This document shows positions 1-5,594 of a DNA stretch of 8,719 bases, one piece after another. The DNA is from Synergistaceae bacterium (lineage in GTDB: Bacteria > Synergistota > Synergistia > Synergistales > Aminobacteriaceae), in assembly GCA_031270755.1 (NCBI GenBank), contig JAISWV010000086.1, positions 1-8,719 of the forward strand, written 5' to 3'. The notes beneath the pieces are model-generated. The model searched no databases. It saw only the letters and a program-made list of their open reading frames with translations, and had not been told where the DNA came from. The stretch's first letter is position 1, and each line of letters starts with the position of its first letter. The position numbers and the translations under genes are program-made.

Positions 1-1
1 G

Positions 2-3000
2 AGCATGTTCGCCAACAAACCGGCGCGGTGTGTCGACGCTTTTTTCTTCCTCCTTTACGCCTACTGGCTGGACACAGACAAGGCCCGCGAGTTCAAAACT
101 CTTGCGGAGGCCACGTGCCGCCACCTCTCGTCCCTGGGCATGAATTTTTTGGCGGCCGAGTCGGCGGCGGTGATCCGCGAACTTTGGCCGGAGGCCGCGA
201 AAGACCGCGGCTTCCCCACTCCCGCCTATCCCTTGAAAGACCTGCTCTCGCGGCAGCTGGAATGGGAGCGCTCCCTCTCGGCCCTCTCCGGCATCGGCGT
301 CAAAGGAGGCGCGGCAGTTCCGAAAGGATCCAAGCGTTTTGCGTGGGAAATCGGGTGGAGGTCCGCGGATAAAGTTCCCACCTATATTCAATTGACCCCT
401 GTGGAGCAAACCCTTCAAACCTCGGGATGGAGCAAGGGAAAGAGCGTGGCTTTGAAACGCCTTTACAGCAAGGCGGGCACCATACCCGGCATGACGGACC
501 AGGACTATCGCGCGGCGGCCGCCGTTCGGGAGGAGAGCTGCTATCACGGGGTACAATATTACCTGGACGTCCCCCAGGCCTTGGAGGCCTTGGCGGGCCA
601 CCCCTACCTCTTTCGCGACGAGGACGGCAACCGCATCGAGATCGTGACGGACGAGCCGCAGCTGGCGGCTGTGGAGGGCGACGGCAGCTACCACCTGAAG
701 CTCTCTCCTTTTCCAAAGGGAGACTCGGCCCCCCAGCGCATCATTCGGGAAGACGGCCCCAACTGCCTGCGAGTCACGCGCTTCGAGGAACGCCACGTGA
801 AGATAGCGGAAATTTTGGGGGAAAAGGGGCTTCGCGTTCCGAACAGGGCCAAAGAGACGCTGCTGAAGACGTTGGGAAGCCTGGCCTCGGTGGTCACGGT
901 TCACTCCGACATCGAGGGGGTCGAGGCCAATGCCCTGCAGGTGGAGGTGGACTCCCGGATCTACGTGCAAATCCAACCCTTGGACGAAGGCCTCGACGTG
1001 GACATGGTCGTGCGCCCTCTGGGCTCCAACAGCATTCCCTGCCGCCCGGGGGTGGGCGGGAACAATATCTTCGGGCTCGCGGACTCCAAACGGGTGCAGG
1101 CCCGGCGCGAGCTCGAACGGGAGAAGGACGCGCTGATGCTGGCCGTGCGGTCCTGCCCCTCCCTGGTGGACGCGGAGCAGATCGCGGACGAGCGGTGGCA
1201 CCTCCAAACCCCCGAGCTGGCGCTGGAATTTTTGGTGCAGGTTCAGGAGCTGGGGGACACGGTGGTGGTGGAGTGGCCCAAGGGGCAGACCATGCGGGTG
1301 CGGTCCCAGGTCTCCGCCTCTTCCATGTCCGTGGCGGTGCGCAGCGCCCAAGATTGGTTCGCTTTTTCCGGCGAGCTCACGGTGGACGAACGCCTGGTCC
1401 TGGGCATGAAAGACTTGATGGAGCTGCTGAAGGCCGGGCACGGGCGCTTTCTGCCCATCGGCGACGGACAGTTCATCGCCCTCACTAAAGAATTCCGCCG
1501 CCGGTTGGAGGCCCTGGCGGCCTTGGGGGACCTGAAGGGGAACGAGCTCCGGGTTTCGCCTCTTTCGGTGGGGATGCTGATGCCTTTGGCCGACGAGGCC
1601 GGATCTTTCAAGGGCAGCGCCGAGTGGGAGCTTCAGAGGGCCCGTATAGCCGAGGCGGCGGACCTGAACCCGTCTTTGCCCTCGACCTTCAAAGGAGAGC
1701 TGCGCAACTACCAGATCGAGGGGTATCAATGGCTGTCGCGCCTGGCTCATTGGGGTGCCGGAGCCTGTCTCGCGGACGACATGGGACTGGGCAAAACGAT
1801 CCAGGCCCTGGCGCTTTTGGTCGCCCGGGGAAACGGAGGACCCGCCCTGGTCGTCGCCCCCACATCGGTCTGTTCCAACTGGATCGCGGAGGCCCATCGC
1901 TTCGCCCCCACTCTGGACATGAAAGAACTGCGCTACGGCGACAGAGAAAAGACCCTGGAGGATTTGCAGCCCTTCCACGTGGTGGTGGCGACCTATGGCC
2001 TGCTGCAGAACGAAATCGAGCTCCTGTCGGCGGTCAACTGGCACACCATCGTCCTGGACGAGGCCCAAGCGATCAAAAATATGGGCACCAAGCGATCCGC
2101 CGCGGCGATGAAGCTGACGGGCGACTTTCGCATGGTGACCACCGGCACCCCCATCGAAAACCACCTGAGCGAGCTGTGGAACCTCTTTCGTTTTCTGAAC
2201 CCGCACTTCTTGGGGTCCTTCGAGGGGTTCAACCGCCGTTTCGCCATCCCTATCGAGCGAGACGACAACAAAGAGGCCCGTTCACGCTTGAAAAAGGTGA
2301 TTCAGCCCTTCATTTTGCGCCGCAACAAAGAGCAGGTGCTGGAGGAATTGCCGGCAAAGACGGAGATCACGCTGCGGGTGGAGATGAAGGAGGAAGAACA
2401 GGCGTTTTACGAGGCTTTGCGCCGGAGCTCCGTGGAGAAGCTGAGTTCCGGAGAGGCCGCGGATAAGCGCTTCCAAATTTTTGCCGAGCTGATGCGCCTG
2501 CGCCGGGCCTGCTGCAACGTGGCGCTGGTGATGCCGGAGGAGGACTGGGGAAAGAGCGGCAGCGAAAAATTTCCATCCGCGAAACTGGAGGCGTTTTCCG
2601 AGATTCTGGAGGAACTCCGGGAAAATGGGCACAAGGCCCTGGTGTTCAGCCAGTTCGTGGATCACCTGTCGATTCTCCGAAAATACCTGGACCGGGAGAA
2701 AATTCCCTACCAGTACCTGGACGGCGCCACCCCTCCCCAGGAGCGCACAAAGCGCGTGGCGGCCTTTCAGGCGGGGGAGGGCGACTGCTTCCTGATCAGC
2801 TTGAAGGCGGGGGGGACGGGGCTGAACTTGACGGCGGCGGACTACGTCATCCATATGGACCCCTGGTGGAACCCCGCTTTGGAAGAACAGGCCTCCGACC
2901 GCGCTCATCGCATCGGGCAGGACCGCCCGGTCACGGTGTACCGCATCGTCGCCAAGGACACGATAGAGGAAAAAATCGTGGACCTTCACACCTGGAAGCG

Positions 3001-3091
3001 CGACCTGGCCGAGAGCCTTTTGGACGAATCCGAAGCGCCTCTCCGCCTCTCCGCGGAGGAGATGCTGGAATTAATCAAAGAAGCGCGGTAG
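2..3091 (+). CDS. SNF2/Swi2-family DNA-dependent ATPase (helicase-like), 5' partial
   Basis: Superfamily 2 ATPase of the SNF2 family; such proteins use ATP to translocate on double-stranded DNA and remodel or displace bound proteins. The frame is open to the left edge. The first ATG is at 5 with no visible ribosome site, so the true start is probably upstream. Counting from that ATG (1028 residues): a Q-like LRNYQ near 566-570, Walker A DMGLGKT 592-598, motif II DEAQ 685-688, motif III TGTPIEN 713-719, VFSQF before motif V, motif V KAGGTGLN 934-941, and motif VI QASDRAHRIGQ 962-972, followed by the typical C-terminal segment with EEKI. All catalytic motifs look intact. Residues 1-560 form a large N-terminal region with no motif I recognise and no visible CxC SWIM zinc motif in the part present. 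The gene ends with TAG at 3089-3091, 64 bases before the permease gene. No nuclease or methylase domain is visible. The family assignment is firm; the biological role (repair, transcription, defence) is unknown. Confidence 0.95.
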   Translation, partial: SMFANKPARCVDAFFFLLYAYWLDTDKAREFKTLAEATCRHLSSLGMNFLAAESAAVIRELWPEAAKDRGFPTPAYPLKDLLSRQLEWERSLSALSGIGVKGGAAVPKGSKRFAWEIGWRSADKVPTYIQLTPVEQTLQTSGWSKGKSVALKRLYSKAGTIPGMTDQDYRAAAAVREESCYHGVQYYLDVPQALEALAGHPYLFRDEDGNRIEIVTDEPQLAAVEGDGSYHLKLSPFPKGDSAPQRIIREDGPNCLRVTRFEERHVKIAEILGEKGLRVPNRAKETLLKTLGSLASVVTVHSDIEGVEANALQVEVDSRIYVQIQPLDEGLDVDMVVRPLGSNSIPCRPGVGGNNIFGLADSKRVQARRELEREKDALMLAVRSCPSLVDAEQIADERWHLQTPELALEFLVQVQELGDTVVVEWPKGQTMRVRSQVSASSMSVAVRSAQDWFAFSGELTVDERLVLGMKDLMELLKAGHGRFLPIGDGQFIALTKEFRRRLEALAALGDLKGNELRVSPLSVGMLMPLADEAGSFKGSAEWELQRARIAEAADLNPSLPSTFKGELRNYQIEGYQWLSRLAHWGAGACLADDMGLGKTIQALALLVARGNGGPALVVAPTSVCSNWIAEAHRFAPTLDMKELRYGDREKTLEDLQPFHVVVATYGLLQNEIELLSAVNWHTIVLDEAQAIKNMGTKRSAAAMKLTGDFRMVTTGTPIENHLSELWNLFRFLNPHFLGSFEGFNRRFAIPIERDDNKEARSRLKKVIQPFILRRNKEQVLEELPAKTEITLRVEMKEEEQAFYEALRRSSVEKLSSGEAADKRFQIFAELMRLRRACCNVALVMPEEDWGKSGSEKFPSAKLEAFSEILEELRENGHKALVFSQFVDHLSILRKYLDREKIPYQYLDGATPPQERTKRVAAFQAGEGDCFLISLKAGGTGLNLTAADYVIHMDPWWNPALEEQASDRAHRIGQDRPVTVYRIVAKDTIEEKIVDLHTWKRDLAESLLDESEAPLRLSAEEMLELIKEAR

Positions 3092-3110
3092 AATCCTGGG
3101 GGGATACCGC

Positions 3111-3142
3111 GAGTGATAAGAGTGATAAATATGCAAATATGC
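3111..3142. repeat. Two adjacent short perfect tandem duplications
   Basis: In the 64-base gap after the SNF2 gene, GAGTGATAA occurs twice in tandem (3111-3119, 3120-3128). It is followed immediately by AAATATGC twice in tandem (3127-3134, 3135-3142). The stretch is much richer in A and T than the flanking genes and sits directly upstream of the permease ribosome site. It may be a regulatory or promoter region or just replication slippage. No hairpin terminator is visible in this gap. Confidence 0.6.
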
Positions 3143-3143
3143 C

Positions 3144-3148
3144 GAGGA
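3144..3148 (+). promoter_or_regulatory. Ribosome binding site that fixes the TTG start of the permease
   Basis: GAGGA lies 7 bases upstream of TTG at 3156. The nearby ATG at 3151 is in another frame and hits a stop after five codons. The permease frame is closed by TAA at 3126-3128, and no ATG lies between that stop and the conserved N-terminus. Confidence 0.65.
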
Positions 3149-3155
3149 ATATGCT

Positions 3156-4373
3156 TTGGAAATCCTGAAGACCGCTTTTCGGTCTCTTTTTGCCAATAAA
3201 ACCCGCTCTTTATTGACGATGCTCGGGATCGTCATCGGGGTGGGGGCTGTAATAACGATGGTTGCCGTGGGAAGCGGCGCGGCGGCCATTATGGACGATT
3301 TCGTGGCCGGCGTGGGGTCGAATCTGCTGATTGTCTTTCCCGGGACCGCCCGCACCGGGGCCAGCAGGCAGGCGGCGGGAAGCGCCGCGACCTTGACTTT
3401 GGCAGACGCCCGGGTCCTGCGCAACGAGGGATTTTTGACCGCCGAGGTGGTTCCCGAGGTCTACGGAGGTTCCCAGCTGGTCTACGGCAACGGCAACTGG
3501 AACACCACGACCCTGGGAGCCACGCCAGGAGTGCTGAAGGCATGGGAGTGGAGCGTCGCCGAGGGGCAGCCCTTTTCCGACGGCGACGTGAGCAATGGAG
3601 CCAAGGTCTGCCTTTTGGGGGACACCGTGGCGCGAAACCTTTTCGGGGGCGGAGATCCCGTCGACAAGATCGTGCGCATCCGCAAGGTCCCCTTTCGCGT
3701 GTTGGGAGTGCTGGGGGCAAAGGGGCCCAGCCCCTGGGGCGGAGATCAGGACGACCTGGTCATCGTGCCCATCACCACGGCCCAGCGGCGTCTTTTTCGA
3801 AGCGGCATCCCGGGCTCCGTGCGGCGCATCACCATCCAGGCGGCGGACAGGGACTCGCTGACCGCAGCGGAGGAGGAAGTCCGCTCCATCCTGCGTCAGC
3901 GCCACAGGCTGCCGGATGGGATTCCGGACGATTTCGTCATCCGCAACATGACGCAGATTCTGGAAAACGCGGCGGCGTCGACCCACGTCATGGCCTTGCT
4001 TCTGGGGGCGGTGGCGGGAATATCGCTTCTGGTGGGAGGCATCGGTATCATGAACATCATGTTGGTGTCGGTCAGCGAACGGACGAGAGAGATTGGAATC
4101 CGCATGGCCGTGGGGGCAAGGCCCATCGACGTGCGCTTCCAGTTTTTGGCGGAGGCGGTCATTTTGTCGATCCTGGGCGGAAGCGCGGGCATTCTGGGAG
4201 GAGTCGGGGTGTCCCGCGCCGTCACGGAAATTTGGGAGTGGCCGACCCTCATTTCCATGCATTCCATTTTCCTGGCCGTCGGTTTTTCTGCTATAGTAGG
4301 GATATTTTTCGGCTTTTGGCCTGCGTGGAAGGCCTCGAACCTGGACCCCATCGATGCCTTGAGGTACGAGTGA
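3156..4373 (+). CDS. MacB/FtsX-type ABC transporter permease (no ATPase domain)
   Basis: Inner-membrane permease of the MacB/YknZ/LolC-like type VII ABC group, whose members use mechanotransmission to drive export of peptides, antibiotics or lipoproteins or to signal across the membrane. The 405 residues show the family layout: a cytosolic N-terminal amphipathic stretch with FANKTRS, TM1 about 19-40, an extracytoplasmic MacB-type domain about 45-275, TM2 about 277-305, the cytosolic coupling segment SERTREIGIRMAVGA 307-321, TM3 about 330-353, TM4 about 368-391, and the family C-terminus LDPIDALRYE. Full-length MacB carries an N-terminal ABC ATPase of roughly 220 residues that is absent here, so the ATPase must be a separate subunit. 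No ATPase or membrane-fusion gene is seen next to it in this window. The TTG start at 3156 has a GAGGA ribosome site and gives the expected family N-terminus. The substrate cannot be predicted, and any link to the chaperone genes downstream is by position only. Confidence 0.9.
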   Translation: MEILKTAFRSLFANKTRSLLTMLGIVIGVGAVITMVAVGSGAAAIMDDFVAGVGSNLLIVFPGTARTGASRQAAGSAATLTLADARVLRNEGFLTAEVVPEVYGGSQLVYGNGNWNTTTLGATPGVLKAWEWSVAEGQPFSDGDVSNGAKVCLLGDTVARNLFGGGDPVDKIVRIRKVPFRVLGVLGAKGPSPWGGDQDDLVIVPITTAQRRLFRSGIPGSVRRITIQAADRDSLTAAEEEVRSILRQRHRLPDGIPDDFVIRNMTQILENAAASTHVMALLLGAVAGISLLVGGIGIMNIMLVSVSERTREIGIRMAVGARPIDVRFQFLAEAVILSILGGSAGILGGVGVSRAVTEIWEWPTLISMHSIFLAVGFSAIVGIFFGFWPAWKASNLDPIDALRYE

Positions 4374-4399
4374 GGCCCGAGTTCGACGGCGGCCGCGCG

Positions 4400-4422
4400 A
4401 AAAATTTTCGAGTAAAATTTTT
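4400..4422. repeat. AT-only inverted repeat upstream of the chaperone cassette
   Basis: AAAAATTTT (4400-4408), a 5-base spacer, then AAAATTTTT (4414-4422) form a perfect 9-base inverted repeat inside a GC-rich neighbourhood, 27 bases after the permease stop and 36 before the grpE-like start. TAAAAT at 4413-4418 resembles a -10 box (5 of 6), but no convincing -35 box lies at the right distance. It could be an operator, a weak terminator or the AT-rich core of a promoter. It does not match the CIRCE heat-shock operator. Confidence 0.45.
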
Positions 4423-4442
4423 GAGGACGTTCAATTTTGAGA

Positions 4443-4457
4443 AGGGAGCGATCTCTC
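4443..4457 (+). promoter_or_regulatory. Ribosome binding site of the grpE-like gene, possibly masked by a hairpin
   Basis: AGGGAG (4443-4448) is the Shine-Dalgarno sequence, 10 bases before the ATG at 4459. GGGAG (4444-4448) can pair with CTCTC (4453-4457) across a CGAT loop, giving a 5-base-pair stem that includes one G-U pair. Folded, this would hide the ribosome site. The site itself is clear; the regulatory role is inference. Confidence 0.5.
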
Positions 4458-4458
4458 G

Positions 4459-5169
4459 ATGTTCGGTCTTTTTACGAAGGCGGAAATCCAAGAGCAATTG
4501 AGGCGGAACGTACTCTCGGGTGTGGAAAAAATTTGTTCGGCGGAGTTGTCCTCCGTCAAAGATTCTCTCGCTTCTTTGGGAGATTTGTTGAACTCTTTGG
4601 CAGAGCGCTTTTCCGGCATGGAAGAGCGTCTTTCCGGCATGGAAGAGGGGGAGCAGCAGGCTCAACGCCAAGAACGGCGGCGCCAAGCGGCTCTCGAAAG
4701 CGTTCTCGAGAATCAAAACCAAATCCTGGAGAAACTGCAGCCGTCCCCTCCGCTGGAGGCCCTCGCAGCCCTGGCCGAGAACCTGGCCTTGGCGTGCCTG
4801 GCCAGGCCTGCCGACAGGGAGTTCTCGATCCTCCGCGGCAAATTGGCCGACCTTCTCACGTGTTTCGGCCTGTCGCTGATACTCGACGAAGGAAGTCTTT
4901 TCGACCCCGAAAGACACGAGGCCTGCGCCGCCCTCTGCGACCGCGCTTACCCCGAGGGCTCCGTGCTGGAGGTGGTGCGGCCCGGCTTTTTGCTGGAGGG
5001 CAAGGTTCTGCGCTACGCTACGGTGGTCGTCAACCGCTACGACGCGAAACCGCGGTACGAGGAACCGGAAGACGAGGAGCCGCAAGACGAGGACTCCCCC
5101 TCGATCTCCAGCGCCCCGCTGTTCCATCGCAACCGGGAGGCCGCGTGGGAGGGAAAACTTTATGATTGA
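4459..5169 (+). CDS. GrpE-like nucleotide exchange factor (diverged)
   Basis: Probable cytosolic nucleotide exchange factor for the Hsp70 encoded two genes downstream; GrpE-family dimers open the Hsp70 nucleotide cleft so that ADP leaves. The 236 residues begin with a long charged helical region (about 10-95) expected to form the dimeric coiled coil. It contains a duplicated heptad, ERFSGME then ERLSGME, at residues 49-62. The head domain is recognisable from the GrpE C-terminal signature: LFDPERHEA at 147-155, then GSVLEVVRPGFLLEGKVLRYATVVV at about 167-191. Beyond this point most GrpE proteins end, but here about 45 residues follow, including a very acidic stretch (201-212). The middle, about 96-140, is more globular than usual. 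The ATG at 4459 has an AGGGAG ribosome site. The gene opens the chaperone cassette and overlaps the next gene by 8 bases, which implies translational coupling. The assignment rests mainly on the head-domain signature and context. Confidence 0.85.
   Translation: MFGLFTKAEIQEQLRRNVLSGVEKICSAELSSVKDSLASLGDLLNSLAERFSGMEERLSGMEEGEQQAQRQERRRQAALESVLENQNQILEKLQPSPPLEALAALAENLALACLARPADREFSILRGKLADLLTCFGLSLILDEGSLFDPERHEACAALCDRAYPEGSVLEVVRPGFLLEGKVLRYATVVVNRYDAKPRYEEPEDEEPQDEDSPSISSAPLFHRNREAAWEGKLYD
4603..4644 (+). repeat. 21-base tandem duplication inside the grpE-like gene
   Basis: Two in-frame copies of a 21-base unit (4603-4623 and 4624-4644) differ at only two adjacent bases. Each encodes one heptad of the predicted coiled coil (ERFSGME, ERLSGME). 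The phase is kept, so the duplication would lengthen the helix by exactly one heptad. Confidence 0.75.
5147..5153 (+). promoter_or_regulatory. Ribosome binding site of the J-like gene within the grpE-like gene
   Basis: GGGAGGG lies 8 bases before the ATG at 5162 and inside the end of the preceding gene. Together with the ATGATTGA start-stop overlap it supports this start and coupled translation. Confidence 0.65.
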
Positions 5170-5539
5170 GTCGTCTTACGATCTCCTGCGCGTTCCGCGC
5201 GACGTGGGCCCCGAGGAGGTGCGCCAGGCTTACGTGCGCCTGGTGCGCCGCTACCCGCCCGAACATTTCCCCGAAAAATTCGCGTCTGTCCGCCGGGCAT
5301 ATCAACAGTTGATCCTGGGGGAGGACTTCATCCAAGAGGTTTTCGACCGCATCAAAGACGACTGTGCCCCGTTGGATATGGCCGGGTTCTTGTGGGGGGA
5401 CCGAAAGGCCTTGAAGCCCGAAACGAACGCCCCTCTGACGGACTTGATCGCGCTTTTGAGGGCAAAGAACATGAGGAGCGCCTTGAACGAGATGCTGAAA
5501 AGATCGGCGTCCGAAAAGCTGGAGTGGAAAGTGTCCTGA
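5162..5539 (+). CDS. J-domain-like co-chaperone with PPE replacing the HPD motif
   Basis: Small 125-residue protein whose first 52 residues align with a J domain: helix I SYDLLRVP (5-12), helix II PEEVRQAYVRLVRRY (17-31), loop PPEHFPEKF (32-40), and helix III SVRRAYQQLI (42-51). Canonical J proteins have YHPD at the helix II-III turn, where His-Pro-Asp is required to stimulate Hsp70 ATPase. Here the equivalent residues are Pro-Pro-Glu (32-34). The remaining 70 residues show no Gly/Phe region, zinc-finger cysteines or DnaJ C-terminal domain; they look helical and are unrecognised. The gene lies between the GrpE-like and Hsp70 genes, so it is very probably the partner of that Hsp70, either as an altered J protein or as a non-stimulating adaptor. 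The start at 5162 overlaps the previous stop by 8 bases. The J-like fold is an inference from the helix pattern, spacing and context. Confidence 0.8.
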   Translation: MIESSYDLLRVPRDVGPEEVRQAYVRLVRRYPPEHFPEKFASVRRAYQQLILGEDFIQEVFDRIKDDCAPLDMAGFLWGDRKALKPETNAPLTDLIALLRAKNMRSALNEMLKRSASEKLEWKVS

Positions 5540-5594
5540 AGAAGTTTCAATTAAAATAAATAAAATATAGCAGGAAAGTAGGAAGGCGAGGAGC
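5540..5594 (+). other. AT-rich gap before the hsp70 gene
   Basis: This 55-base spacer is strongly AT-rich at 5545-5570 in an otherwise GC-rich locus. TAAAAT at 5561-5566 resembles a -10 box, but no good -35 box sits about 17 bases upstream. It may hold an internal promoter or an RNA processing site. No terminator hairpin is visible. Confidence 0.35.
5580..5586 (+). promoter_or_regulatory. Ribosome binding site of the hsp70 gene
   Basis: AGGAAGG ends 8 bases before the ATG at 5595, good spacing for that start. A second purine-rich GAGGAG lies too close to the ATG to serve. Confidence 0.6.

Noticed and set aside
427..1488. 353-codon plus-strand frame inside the SNF2 gene
   Set aside because: Its Gly/Arg/Pro-rich composition is typical of an out-of-frame reading of a GC-rich gene; the overlapping SNF2 frame is continuous with the intact ATPase motifs.
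3092..3155. Rho-independent terminator after the SNF2 gene
   Set aside because: No GC-rich hairpin followed by a T run is present; the gap holds only short tandem repeats.
3210..4262. 350-codon minus-strand frame opposite the permease gene
   Set aside because: It mirrors the permease codons, is rich in His, Arg, Gly and Asp as expected of a shadow frame, and has no recognisable domain.
4269..4297. TATAGT at 4292-4297 as a promoter inside the permease gene
   Set aside because: The -10-like box has no acceptable -35 partner at 16-18 bases, and the bases are explained by the codons of the fourth transmembrane segment.
4374..4458. CIRCE or sigma-32-type heat-shock promoter before the chaperone cassette
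   Set aside because: No TTAGCACTC-N9-GAGTGCTAA and no CTTGAA with a properly spaced CCCCAT-like element is present in the gap.
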